A stretch of DNA of 64,000 nucleotides, taken from assembly GCA_905200945.1 (NCBI GenBank), contig CAJKMG010000015.1, positions 1 through 64,000 of the forward strand, given 5' to 3'. Positions 8,310 to 17,539 of the stretch are shown here, piece after piece. A program made the position numbers and the translations under genes. The first letter of the stretch is position 1. Each line of letters starts with the position of its first letter. The stretch comes from an uncultured Akkermansia sp. (GTDB taxonomy: Bacteria; Verrucomicrobiota; Verrucomicrobiia; Verrucomicrobiales; Akkermansiaceae). A model generated the notes under the pieces. It made no database searches. It was not told the DNA's origin and worked only from the letters and a program-made list of their open reading frames with translations.

Positions 8310-9688
8310 CCGCTGTTTTCCCCGTGTTCATCTATTCCTATCAGCAACACGACCACCTCCTGCCCGGCAATGACAGAATGCTGGTGATCGGCAGTTCCGC
8401 TCTGGCAAAAAACCATGGCCATCTGAAATCGTCCAGACTGGTCGCCGACACGCTCATTTTCAATTTTCCGCTCAACCATTCCCGCCTGTGGCGGCAAATG
8501 GAGCACAGCCTTTCCGGCGCCCGCTACAGCGTTATTCTTTTCATGTGGCCGCCCCTGCACCTTTCCCTCTCCAACGGCAGGCTCATGGGAAAGCCCCTCC
8601 GGGAAGGAGGGCTCATGGAAAGCGCCGAAGATATGCTTTGCAGGCTTTTCGCCTTTCTGCGGAAACAAACGCGCCGCCTGATCCTCCTGTCATCCCCGCC
8701 CTCCTACTACGGCAGCGCCCGGCATCCCTACGCGGAAGAACCGGGCGTCCTTGAAGCCTGGAACGCTCTTCTTCGCACGCTGGCAGGCAAACTGAACCTT
8801 CCATTCATTGACTTTTGCGGCGATATGCTGCAATGCCGCCCCCTGACCGGTTCCGGGGAAGAAGAAGATTTCCCGGAAGCTTACCGGAATCTGGGAAAAC
8901 AGGTTCTCCGCCGGCTGCCTTTCGGCCGGACATGGGTGAGAAGGCGTTCCGGGAAAATACACCGTCTGCTGGAGAAAAGAAGAAAACGCCGGAAGGAACG
9001 CATGCTTGCCCGCTGGAAGGCATTGGCGGCCCCTCCCCATTACCGTGAGGAAACCGACTGGATTACGGCCATTCATCCGGAAAAAGGGCAGGCGCGCATA
9101 CTGCTCATCGGAGGCTCCGTCATGCGGCATTTATGGCGCCCCCTTTCCTCAGAACTTCAGGAGGACATCGATTTGTTCTCCTCCACGCTGATTCCCGGTG
9201 ATCCGGACTACCTCCCCGCTTTTGCAGGATATTTTCCCTCCGCCGGGTACGAGGCCGTCATTTTTTCCTTCGGTTCCCACGTCACCAATAAAGTCTCCGC
9301 CATTTCCGTGGATGACTTCCGCAAAAATTACATGGCATTCGCCTCCCAGCTCAGCAAGCGCTGCCGTTTCCTCATCCTGGCAACCAGTACGTCCATCATG
9401 GATGGGCCGGACGGCACGCTGAATGAAGAAAAAGAGAAAATCATCACCGCCTTTAATGCCATTGTCCGCGAGGCGGCATCTTCCCTGCCCGGCGCGGTTC
9501 TTTCAGACCACCATGACTTCATGCAGGGGCGCAGATATATAGATCCCTTCCATTTCTCCCCTCCGGACCGCGCGTACCAGGCAGGGAAAACAGCCGGACT
9601 GCTCCTGCCCCTTCTCTCCGCCCGGCAGGAACCGCCAACGGAAAAGAAACGCCCAAAAACCACCCCAAACCATGAAATAAAAAAATGA
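8264..9688 (+). CDS. SGNH-hydrolase-like protein of the glycan locus
   Basis: 474 residues from the ATG at 8264, which overlaps the preceding gene by 46 bases; an ATG at 8153 would overlap more. Two similar Rossmann-like halves are visible. The N-terminal half has MLVIGSSALAK (39-49) but no later DxxH. The C-terminal half has ILLIGGSVMRHLW (279-291) with the GxS nucleophile element, N342 in GSHVTNK, and D427-P-F-H430 as the Asp/His pair of an SGNH esterase. A basic linker lies at 229-250. In glycan loci such proteins add or remove acetyl groups. That activity is an inference; no signal peptide is evident. Confidence 0.55.
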   Translation: MHSLLRKEKLPFIPVTAVFPVFIYSYQQHDHLLPGNDRMLVIGSSALAKNHGHLKSSRLVADTLIFNFPLNHSRLWRQMEHSLSGARYSVILFMWPPLHLSLSNGRLMGKPLREGGLMESAEDMLCRLFAFLRKQTRRLILLSSPPSYYGSARHPYAEEPGVLEAWNALLRTLAGKLNLPFIDFCGDMLQCRPLTGSGEEEDFPEAYRNLGKQVLRRLPFGRTWVRRRSGKIHRLLEKRRKRRKERMLARWKALAAPPHYREETDWITAIHPEKGQARILLIGGSVMRHLWRPLSSELQEDIDLFSSTLIPGDPDYLPAFAGYFPSAGYEAVIFSFGSHVTNKVSAISVDDFRKNYMAFASQLSKRCRFLILATSTSIMDGPDGTLNEEKEKIITAFNAIVREAASSLPGAVLSDHHDFMQGRRYIDPFHFSPPDRAYQAGKTAGLLLPLLSARQEPPTEKKRPKTTPNHEIKK

Positions 9689-9901
9689 ACGAAAACTGCC
9701 AAACCATTTTCCATACGGGGAGAAACGGTTACCGCCCGTAAAAATCACGTCCCCGGCAAGTAAAGAATTCAGGTTCCCCCTTCTTCAAAGAATAAACATC
9801 CCTGTTCCGGACTGAACGGAGCATCCATGCTCTTCCCCTTTCCGGCCTATTCCTCCCTGCGGCAGCCCCTTCTTCAAAACCCTTCCCATGAAATTGATAC
9901 C

Positions 9902-10999
9902 ATGACAATCCCGCCCGTTCCTGCATCCCCGGAAAAATCACGCATCCCCGTCATGTTTTCCGCCACCGGCGGCTGGGGCCTGCCCCTGGGCGCAGCCATT
10001 CACACCCTTTGCCTTCATGCCGGTTCCGGATGCTTTTATGACATTCACATCGTTCACGACGGAATGGACGCGCGAATAATACAGGAGCTGAACCGGGTCG
10101 CCGCCCCCTTTACGCAGGTTTCCCTTTCTTTCCTGCAACTTCCGGAGCAATTCCGCCAGCTCTTTCAAAACGGCAACAAGGACCGCTACTCCCCCCTTGC
10201 GTATGCCCGCCTGATGGCCGGCAGCCTGTTCCCGCAGTACGGCAGGATCGTTTATCTGGACGCGGATGTCCTGCTGGCCGGAGACGTAGCCGAACTGTAT
10301 TTTTCCGATTTGCGGGGAGCTTCCGTAGCGGCGGCCGGAGACGGCCTGGCCCTCTGGAGCATTGAAAAAGGAACGATGCACCCCCATCTGGAATATATGG
10401 GCAACTACCTTTCCTCCCCCCTTTCCTACTGCAATTCCGGCGTCCTGGTGCTGAATCTGGACCAGATGCGCCGCCGCAACCTGGAACACCGCCTGCTCCA
10501 ATGGCTCCGGAGCCGCCCGGAACCCTTCCCCTATCCGGACCAGGACATCTTAAATATCGCCCTGCACGGAGACATAACGCCGTTGCCTCCGGAATGGAAC
10601 TTCCAATTCCTGTCCTGGACCTGGGATGAAGAAAAAACACGGCTCCTGCGCGGGACCGAATTTGAAAACGTTCCGTCCATATCCTGCGGGCGTTCATGGA
10701 AACTGCTGCATATGGTCGGCCCGGAAAAACCATGGCGGCTTCCTGACGCCCCCGGAACCATGGGGCAGTTCCACTGGATCCTGTACTCCTTTTTCTGGTG
10801 GCCGGAAGCAAAGAAACTTCCCGCGTTCCGGAAGGAACTGGATGCGATTTCCCAGGGGCTGGCCCCGCTACTCCGGCGCCATATCCGCGGCCACCAATGG
10901 AAACTGTTCTTCTCCCGGGGCCATATTTTCCGGAAACGCCGGGACAAGATCAGGTTGCTGAAAAAATTGCTGTCCATTCTTGACGGCAGAAAACCGTAA
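9902..10999 (+). CDS. Glycosyltransferase family 8
   Basis: 365 residues from the ATG at 9902 (MTIPPVP). GT8 signatures: IPVMFSATGGWGLPLGAAIHTL at the N-terminus, the RYSPLAYARLMAGSLFP stretch, LDADVLLAGD with the DAD metal motif at 120-122, YCNSGVLVLNLDQMR, and PYPDQDILNIAL. These retaining enzymes (LgtC/WaaJ type) transfer glucose or galactose from UDP-sugars to lipopolysaccharide cores. It closes the plus-strand glycan cluster after a 213-base gap that may hold its own promoter, and it is convergent with ppk. Confidence 0.85.
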   Translation: MTIPPVPASPEKSRIPVMFSATGGWGLPLGAAIHTLCLHAGSGCFYDIHIVHDGMDARIIQELNRVAAPFTQVSLSFLQLPEQFRQLFQNGNKDRYSPLAYARLMAGSLFPQYGRIVYLDADVLLAGDVAELYFSDLRGASVAAAGDGLALWSIEKGTMHPHLEYMGNYLSSPLSYCNSGVLVLNLDQMRRRNLEHRLLQWLRSRPEPFPYPDQDILNIALHGDITPLPPEWNFQFLSWTWDEEKTRLLRGTEFENVPSISCGRSWKLLHMVGPEKPWRLPDAPGTMGQFHWILYSFFWWPEAKKLPAFRKELDAISQGLAPLLRRHIRGHQWKLFFSRGHIFRKRRDKIRLLKKLLSILDGRKP

Positions 11000-11110
11000 A
11001 CAGCTTTCCCCCCTCTCCGGAAAATGCAGGCAACTCCGCAGGCGGCCGGAAAACCGGCGTACTCCGGAGACTGTTCCCGGCGAATCTCCAAACGTCCGCA
11101 ACAATTGCCT

Positions 11111-13198
11111 TTAATGCGGCGTGTGCGGTTCCAGCATCTGCTGGCGTTCCCGTTCCTTGTCCTTGGCCAGGCGGCGGGCTTCCTTGGTCAGGTACTGCTG
11201 CAAACGGAAGGCTTTCTGGCCTTTTTTCCGGACGACATGTTCGGAAGTGCCGTCCGGCAGAATATTGCACGCCTGGACATTGTCCCTGAAACAGGCGTCC
11301 AGAATGGATTTCAGGCGGCGGGCCAGCTTTCCGTTGGTGACGGGCACCATAAGCTCCACCCTTTTATCCAGATTCCGGGTCATCCAGTCCGCGCTGGCGA
11401 TGAAAAGCTGGTGGTTGCCGCCGTGGTGGAAGAAGAAAATGCGCGCGTGCTCCAGATACCTGTCCACAATGCTGACTACGCGGATTACCTTGCCGTTGGG
11501 CCGGGGGCCCGTCTTCAGGCAGCAAATGCCGCGCACGTTCAGTTCAATGTCAACCCCGGCGTCCGCGGCCCTGTACAGGGCGTCAATGATTTCCACATCC
11601 TGAAGGCTGTTCATCTTGGCGGAGATGCGGGCGGGTTCCCCCTGCCGTGCGCGTTCCGCCTCCCCTTCAATAAGTTCAATAAGGCGCGCCTTCATCAACA
11701 CCGGGGAGGGATACAGCTTGCGGAAGCGCATAAGCTTGGTGCGCCCCGTCACGGAATTGAAGAACTGGGAAGCGTCCGCTCCCAGCTGGTCGTCGCAGGT
11801 GAGGTAGGAAATATCCGTGTAAATCTTGGCGGTGGTCTCATTGTAGTTCCCCGTGCCGAAATGGCAGTAACGCCGCAGCATGCCCTGTTCCCGGCGCACC
11901 ACCAGGCAAATCTTGGCATGGGTCTTCAACCCCTTGACGCCGTAAACAACCTGCACGCCGGAACGCTGAAGTTCCTCCGCCTTTTCCAGATTGCGGGCTT
12001 CGTCAAAACGGGCTTTCAGCTCCACCAGCGCCGTCACCTGCTTGCCGCTCTCCGCCGCTTTTTTCAGGGCGGCCACAATGCGGGAGTTCCTGGCGGTGCG
12101 GTACAGCACCTGCTTGATGGCGATGACATCCGGATCTTCCGCGGCTTCCTCCACCAGGCGCAGGACGGGTTCAAAACTTTCATAGGGATGGTTGAGCAGA
12201 ATGTCTCCGCCGGCTATGTTTTCAAAAATGCTGACGGCCGGGTCCACGGAAGGGGACGGCTGCGGGGACCACTGCTCCACCTTCAACTGGTCATTGCCGG
12301 GGGCAAAAGCCATTTCCATGAAGTCGGAAAGCATCAGGGGACCCTTGAGGTCATAAGTCTCCTCCTTCCCGGCGCCTACGATCCGCATGATTTTGTCATG
12401 CAGGGGGGCGGGTGCGGAGGACTCTACTTCCAGCCTCACGCATTCGGAGAATTTCCGGGCTACGAGCACTTCCTCCATCTCATCCGCCAGGTCCAGGGCG
12501 TCTTCCTCCTGCACGGCAATGTCCCCATTGCGCGTGACGCGGAACACCGCTGAGGAAAGAACGGTTTCACCGGGAAAAACGGTGCCGATGCACTCCCGGA
12601 CCAGGTCTTCCAGCATCACATAGCGCTCCGCCTCCGCGGAAGGGACGGGAACGCGCCGCGGCAGGCCGTCCGGAAGGGCCACCACGGCGGAGCGCATCTC
12701 CCCGGTTTCATTGTCGCGCAGTTCCACGCCCATCAGCAACTTGAGGGACGGCAGCGCGGGAGCCTCCGGAGCATCCATGTCCAGCGGCGTCAGAAGCGGG
12801 AATATCTGGTTGTTGAAATACTGCTCCAGCGTCAGTTTCTGGGAGGTGCTGAGATCCTCCATCGCCAGGGGGTTGATCCCGTTGATTTCCATCCACGGCA
12901 GAATTTCCTCATGGAACAGGCGGTATTGGTCCTCAATCATGCGGCCCACGCGGGAGCGGATGGCTTTCAGCTGGCGGGTGGGCGTCAGCCCGGAAATGTC
13001 CTTCACGCGGGAACCGGAATGCCGCAGCATCTGAAGGCCGCCCACGCGCACCATGAAAAACTCATCCAGGTTGGAGGCGGTAATAGCCAGAAACTTCAGG
13101 CGTTCCAGAAGGGGAAGGTCCGTTCTTACGGCCTGGTCCAGTACGCGCTGGTTGAATTCCAGCCAGGAAAGTTCTCTGTTGATATATTCGTCAGACAT
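11111..13198 (-). CDS. ppk1: Polyphosphate kinase 1
   Basis: 695 residues, the normal length for PPK1. It reversibly polymerises ATP gamma-phosphate into polyphosphate. The N-terminal domain begins YINRELSWLEFNQRVLDQA. The autophosphorylated histidine lies in YCHFGTGNYNETTAK (about residue 441), and the second conserved histidine in RYLEHARIFFFHHGG (about 591). RTARNSRIVAALKKAA supplies the conserved ATP-site arginine region. It starts 35 bases after the Ppx-like gene on the same strand, so they should be co-transcribed. Confidence 0.95.
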   Translation of the reverse strand: MSDEYINRELSWLEFNQRVLDQAVRTDLPLLERLKFLAITASNLDEFFMVRVGGLQMLRHSGSRVKDISGLTPTRQLKAIRSRVGRMIEDQYRLFHEEILPWMEINGINPLAMEDLSTSQKLTLEQYFNNQIFPLLTPLDMDAPEAPALPSLKLLMGVELRDNETGEMRSAVVALPDGLPRRVPVPSAEAERYVMLEDLVRECIGTVFPGETVLSSAVFRVTRNGDIAVQEEDALDLADEMEEVLVARKFSECVRLEVESSAPAPLHDKIMRIVGAGKEETYDLKGPLMLSDFMEMAFAPGNDQLKVEQWSPQPSPSVDPAVSIFENIAGGDILLNHPYESFEPVLRLVEEAAEDPDVIAIKQVLYRTARNSRIVAALKKAAESGKQVTALVELKARFDEARNLEKAEELQRSGVQVVYGVKGLKTHAKICLVVRREQGMLRRYCHFGTGNYNETTAKIYTDISYLTCDDQLGADASQFFNSVTGRTKLMRFRKLYPSPVLMKARLIELIEGEAERARQGEPARISAKMNSLQDVEIIDALYRAADAGVDIELNVRGICCLKTGPRPNGKVIRVVSIVDRYLEHARIFFFHHGGNHQLFIASADWMTRNLDKRVELMVPVTNGKLARRLKSILDACFRDNVQACNILPDGTSEHVVRKKGQKAFRLQQYLTKEARRLAKDKERERQQMLEPHTPH

Positions 13199-13233
13199 GG
13201 GAAAAATGGAAAATGGAAGTTTTTTAAATCAGC

Positions 13234-14796
13234 TTACCGCTGGGGCGCCAGCACGACGTCATAACCGAAAATATCCGCAAACAGGTCGCCCTTCAGCCGC
13301 AGGGCCAGGTCTTCCACGGCGGTTTCTCGCACGCCCTGAAGCTCCAGCTCCAGCATGCGCCCGCGGATGTGCGCCCGGACGCCGTTCACGCGCTGGGCAT
13401 GGCCCCGTTCCAGGGCGTCCGCCACGCGCAGGATAGCAGCCATCTTGGCTACGCGCATGCGGTCCCTCAGCTCCAGCTCCCCGTACATGGGATCGGAATT
13501 GGCGGGAACCTCATGCCGGTGGTAGCGGGCCAGCAGGGCGATCGTTTCCACATCATCCCGGGAAAGGCCGAAAATTTCACTGTTGAGAATAATATACTGG
13601 GAATGAAGCTGATGGTTCTGCTGATTGATGAAAGACCCAACCTCATGCAGAATGGAGGCCACTTCCAGCAACAGCCGGTCATGCTCGGAAAGACGATGCA
13701 GATCCTGAAGCTGGTCAAACATTTCCATACTCAGGCGCGCCACATGCTCGCGGTGCCCTTTGTCCGCCTTGTACCTGTCCGCCAAAATCCCGGCGAAATG
13801 GAGAACTTCCGCCTCCAGATCCCCCGGATGCTGCTCCGCGCGTATCAGGCTGCTTGAAAACTCCTCATCATAACCGCTTGCAGGAATGATAACGTCATTC
13901 AGGTCCAGGCTGCGGGCAATCATTTCCGTCATCAAGACGGCGGGCAGCAGGGAATCAACCCCGGCAAAGTCCGCCCCGTAAACGTTCATGCGCTGTTCCA
14001 GAGTGGTGCGGGACATCCGCTCCGCCTCCGCCGCCAGGGAGGAACACGCCACCTTGCCTTCCGGCGTAGGGGAAAGGCGGTCCCGGAGCTGCTGCATTTC
14101 CTGGCCGATGACGATCAGGCCCGCCAGGCCCTTCACGCCCCCGTAATCCAGGCAAATCTGGTCCACCTGCCCGCGCATGTGCTCCCGCAGAATGGAAAGC
14201 TCCGCCACATCGTCTCCGTACTCGATTTCCCCGACGGCCTCCCCCGTGCGGTGCGTTCCCAGCCTGTAGCAGGAATAACGCACGATGCGCCCCTTCTGGA
14301 ACAGAAGCACGCGGGTATTGCCCGGCCCCGTATGGACCACAAGCACCTTTTTCTTGCTGAATCCCGGATATTGGGCCAGAGCCTCCTGCACTTTCACGTA
14401 AATGAGGCGCGTCATCTTGCCGTCGTCAATGCGGCGCCCCCGCAAGCCGTGGGCCACGTGCATGCGGTTCACGAACACGTCCACATTATCCGCCTCGGAA
14501 ATAATGTTGGAAATCATGAACCGGACGGCAAGCGTGCTGCCGGCTCCGTATTCCTTGAGAATTTCCAGATAGTCGCCGATGATTTGCACGCAGCGGTCCA
14601 TGGTATGCCGGGAAATGCGGCGGAACCGGAAAATGTCACGCGCCATCGGGACGGGCTGCTGGAGGAAATCCAGCAGGCGAATCCTGTCCCGGACTGTCTC
14701 AGCCACCATCAGGCTCATGGAGCTCGGGCCCAGATAAATCACCGCCTGAGTTGATAATTCCGAATCCTGAACCAGCTCGCCTTGAATCATTGCCAT
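13234..14796 (-). CDS. Ppx/GppA-like protein with HD domain, degenerate active site
   Basis: 520 residues from the ATG at 14796 (MAMIQGELVQ); a second ATG at 14790 is equally possible. The layout is an ASKHA phosphatase of the exopolyphosphatase/GppA family followed by an HD-like helical domain (about 365-430, SILHEVGSFINQQNHQLHS). The family's first phosphate loop (DxGSNS) reads YLGPSS at 21-26. The second (DIGGGSTE) reads HTGPGN at 155-160. The catalytic-Glu region (SGxEEA) reads RGRRIDDGK near 119-127. Exopolyphosphatase activity is therefore doubtful. Its place directly upstream of ppk1 suggests polyphosphate sensing or regulation, which is inference. Confidence 0.75.
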   Translation of the reverse strand: MAMIQGELVQDSELSTQAVIYLGPSSMSLMVAETVRDRIRLLDFLQQPVPMARDIFRFRRISRHTMDRCVQIIGDYLEILKEYGAGSTLAVRFMISNIISEADNVDVFVNRMHVAHGLRGRRIDDGKMTRLIYVKVQEALAQYPGFSKKKVLVVHTGPGNTRVLLFQKGRIVRYSCYRLGTHRTGEAVGEIEYGDDVAELSILREHMRGQVDQICLDYGGVKGLAGLIVIGQEMQQLRDRLSPTPEGKVACSSLAAEAERMSRTTLEQRMNVYGADFAGVDSLLPAVLMTEMIARSLDLNDVIIPASGYDEEFSSSLIRAEQHPGDLEAEVLHFAGILADRYKADKGHREHVARLSMEMFDQLQDLHRLSEHDRLLLEVASILHEVGSFINQQNHQLHSQYIILNSEIFGLSRDDVETIALLARYHRHEVPANSDPMYGELELRDRMRVAKMAAILRVADALERGHAQRVNGVRAHIRGRMLELELQGVRETAVEDLALRLKGDLFADIFGYDVVLAPQR

Positions 14797-14955
14797 ACCA
14801 TGTATTGTTTCCCGGCCGCGGGGCAAGAACGGCAACGTGACAAAAAAGCCGCTTCCACCCCTTTCAGCAAAGGAAAGAATAAGGAATTTGCCTTTTGACG
14901 GCAAGAGATAAGCGCGGCTCCCTTCCTGTCCCGGTAGAACGTTTCTTCAAGACGG

Positions 14956-16023
14956 CTATTTTCCATAGGCCCCCAGCAGGGGAACCAGCCGCGGGGCAAA
15001 TCTTTTCATGCAGAAAAAAAGCCCCGCCAGCACGGCGAAAATAACCGGAACCAGGCAGAGCCAGAGCATGTCCCACGCCTCCCCCTTCCATGTAATCCAA
15101 CCGCTTTCACGCAGCAGGATGATGACGATGTAATGCGTCCCGAAAATGAAAAAACACGCCGGAGCCAACCCCGCCACCCATCTGGCCGCGCGCGGAAACC
15201 ATTCCGTAAACAGAATAGCCAGGGACATCAGCCCCAGCATGCCCAGGGCGATGAGCATGGAGTTGTGCTGGTCCCGGTGGCCTACCAGCCACCAGGTAAG
15301 CGCAAGCGTAGCAGCCAGAAAGGGGACCGCGTACCGGCGCACGGACTCCGTCAGGAACGGGAGGGAATACCGGGAAATATACATTCCCAGCAGGAAAAAT
15401 CCCAGGCTGTTGGCGATGGGATAATCATGATCCGCCAAATCCAGCGCAAAATAGTTCAGGGACAGCATGACAATCCCCACCCAAAGCAAATAGTCCCCCA
15501 AGCGGTAAAGAAGGGGAGCCGCAGCGGTATAAATAATAATATCGCGCAGGAACCACATAGGCGCGTCCACGGGATGCCCGGCAATGCCCAGGCAGCGTCC
15601 GAACGCCGCGAGAGCGGGCAGGAATCCGGCTCCCTCACTCCCTCCAATCCATTCATACATAGGACGATAGGATGCGTAATATTCATGAAGGGGAGACCAG
15701 CCGATCAGAACGGCCGCAACCAGGCCCCACACCAGATACGGCCGGAGAAGAAACCAGCTCCTCCTCCAGAGGAAAAGGCTTCCCCCATCCAGAGGACCGA
15801 ACGAACCCCTTCCTACAAAATAGCCTGCCGCCAGCAGAAAAAAGGGCGTTCGCGCCGCCAGGAACTCCGCCCATATCCACCGGTACAGCTCCGCCGAATA
15901 GAAGGCCATGTGATTCGCAATAATCAGGATGCAGGCGACCACGCGGGCCACATCCACCCACACCATGCGGCGGGCGGCGGTCTTCTCCAGAATCACGGGA
16001 ATGGAGGCTTCCGGCGGCGTCAT
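14956..16023 (-). CDS. Acyltransferase family 3 membrane protein
   Basis: 355 residues, about ten hydrophobic segments. The N-terminus VDVARVVACILIIANHMAFYSAEL and TPFFLLAAGYFVGRG are the acyltransferase-3 signature, with H in the ANHMA position corresponding to the conserved catalytic-region histidine (normally near R/H of OatA/OafB). Members O-acetylate or succinylate surface polysaccharides or peptidoglycan from a cytoplasmic donor. It is a candidate modifier of the glycan encoded at 3-11 kb, though it lies apart from that cluster. It sits just downstream of map, on the same strand, 18 bases away. Confidence 0.85.
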   Translation of the reverse strand: MTPPEASIPVILEKTAARRMVWVDVARVVACILIIANHMAFYSAELYRWIWAEFLAARTPFFLLAAGYFVGRGSFGPLDGGSLFLWRRSWFLLRPYLVWGLVAAVLIGWSPLHEYYASYRPMYEWIGGSEGAGFLPALAAFGRCLGIAGHPVDAPMWFLRDIIIYTAAAPLLYRLGDYLLWVGIVMLSLNYFALDLADHDYPIANSLGFFLLGMYISRYSLPFLTESVRRYAVPFLAATLALTWWLVGHRDQHNSMLIALGMLGLMSLAILFTEWFPRAARWVAGLAPACFFIFGTHYIVIILLRESGWITWKGEAWDMLWLCLVPVIFAVLAGLFFCMKRFAPRLVPLLGAYGK

Positions 16024-16041
16024 TCCCAGGAAGTGCTGAAG

Positions 16042-16839
16042 TTACAAAGGAGCAATGCCGAGCTGCTCCGGCAACGCGATGCGGGGACGGTCCGTCACAA
16101 TCAGGGGCGCGCCGTCCGTTACGATAACCGTGTGCTCAAAATGGGCGGAAGGCTTGCCGTCCGCCGTGACGACCGTCCAGCCGTCATCCAGAATTTTAAC
16201 GGAAGGCCTTCCCGCGTTCACCATCGGCTCAATGGCCAGGGCCATTCCCTTTTTCAGGCGCGGAAGCTTGTAATGGGGGCGGTAGTTGGGAATCTGGGGT
16301 TCTTCATGCAAGTGGCGGCCTATGCCGTGCCCCACAAAATCCCGAACCACAGTAAAACCGCGGGGACGCACGAAGCCTTCCACCGCTGCGCAAACATCCG
16401 CCAGCAAAGCGCCCGGCCTTACCAGTTCAATGGCGCGGAACAGGGATTCCTCCGTCACGGCCAGCAGCCGCAGTTTTTCCGGATCCACCATGCCCACCGG
16501 CACGGTCATGGCGTTGTCTCCATGCCAGCCGTCCACGATGGCGCCCACATCCAGGCTCACAATGTCCCCGTTCTGGATGCGGCGGGGCCCGCCGCTGCCG
16601 TGCACCACTTCTTCATTGATGGAAATGCAGAGCTGGCCGGGAAACCCGCGGTACTGGTAAAAGGAATTGCCTACCTTGTGTTTTTTAAAGATTTCACGCG
16701 CAATGTCATCTATCTCCCGCGTGGTGCGCCCTACCTGTACTTCGGCTCCGATCTCCATCAAGATTTCCGCCGTTACAGCCCCTGCCTTCTGCATCTTGGC
16801 TACCTCTCCGGGAGACTTGATGTGGATTCGTTCTGCCAT
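16042..16839 (-). CDS. map: Methionine aminopeptidase, type I
   Basis: 265 residues, standard type I length. It removes the initiator methionine from nascent proteins. All expected metal ligands are seen: D97, D108, H171, E204 and E235, with the substrate histidine H80 in EEVVHGSG. No N-terminal zinc-finger extension is present. It is the last gene of the secY-adk-map run, 13 bases after adk, the usual order in many spc operons. Confidence 0.96.
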   Translation of the reverse strand: MAERIHIKSPGEVAKMQKAGAVTAEILMEIGAEVQVGRTTREIDDIAREIFKKHKVGNSFYQYRGFPGQLCISINEEVVHGSGGPRRIQNGDIVSLDVGAIVDGWHGDNAMTVPVGMVDPEKLRLLAVTEESLFRAIELVRPGALLADVCAAVEGFVRPRGFTVVRDFVGHGIGRHLHEEPQIPNYRPHYKLPRLKKGMALAIEPMVNAGRPSVKILDDGWTVVTADGKPSAHFEHTVIVTDGAPLIVTDRPRIALPEQLGIAPL

Positions 16840-16852
16840 GGGATTATTCTTT

Positions 16853-17503
16853 CTATTGCCGGTACTCTTCCAGCTTGCGGGCCAGATCCCGGGAAACCTC
16901 GGCAGGTTCCCGTTCTTCGGATACCGTCATTTTAACGACCAGGCCGCGGGCCTCGTAGTATCTGGCTACGGGCAGCGTCATGGCTTCAAAATCCTTCCAG
17001 CGGCGGGCGAACGCTTCCATATTGTCATCCTTGCGGGAAACCATTTTCCCCCCGCACTTGGAACATTCCTCTTCCGGCGTCTGCACCACGTAACCGCATG
17101 TGGAACATTCCCGGCGGCGCATGATGCGCTGTTCTATGAGTTCCCTGGACACATCCATCCAGACAACCACGTCCACGGATGTTCCCCGCTGGTTCAGAAA
17201 ATGGTCCAGCGCTTCCGCCTGCGCAACCGTGCGGGGATAGCCGTCCAGTAACCATGCGTCATGATCCATCTCCGACAACCAGCCGCGCACCATATCGTTT
17301 ACAATCTCATCCGGAACCAGCATGGCCCTGTCCATATAGCTCAAGGCTTTCCGGCCCAGTTCCGTGCAGGATTTCACTTCCCTCCGCAACAGGGAGCCGG
17401 TGCTCAGGGAATGGAGGCCGAAGGTATCAGCCAGAAACCGGCCCTGGGTCCCTTTGCCGGATGCGGGAGCCCCAACCAGAATGAAATGCTTGAGTTCCTT
17501 CAT
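16853..17503 (-). CDS. adk: Adenylate kinase
   Basis: 216 residues, the long bacterial form. It catalyses ATP + AMP to 2 ADP. The P-loop is GAPASGKGTQ (11-20). The LID domain carries four cysteines, C-x2-C-x10-C-x2-C, in ECSTCGYV and EECSKCGG, the zinc-stabilised type. WLLDGYPRTVAQAEAL is the AMP-domain signature (family form LDGFPRT). It lies between secY and map, as in Firmicute-style spc operons. Confidence 0.97.
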   Translation of the reverse strand: MKELKHFILVGAPASGKGTQGRFLADTFGLHSLSTGSLLRREVKSCTELGRKALSYMDRAMLVPDEIVNDMVRGWLSEMDHDAWLLDGYPRTVAQAEALDHFLNQRGTSVDVVVWMDVSRELIEQRIMRRRECSTCGYVVQTPEEECSKCGGKMVSRKDDNMEAFARRWKDFEAMTLPVARYYEARGLVVKMTVSEEREPAEVSRDLARKLEEYRQ

Positions 17504-17539
17504 ATCTTTACTTTCAGTAAAAAAGGGAAAGGGGGGGGC

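Noticed and set aside
11024..12553. 509-codon plus-strand open frame
   Set aside because: It is antisense to ppk1, which shows all conserved PPK1 motifs on the minus strand.
15133..16935. 600-codon plus-strand open frame
   Set aside because: It runs antisense through the acyltransferase-3 and map genes and has no recognisable domain.
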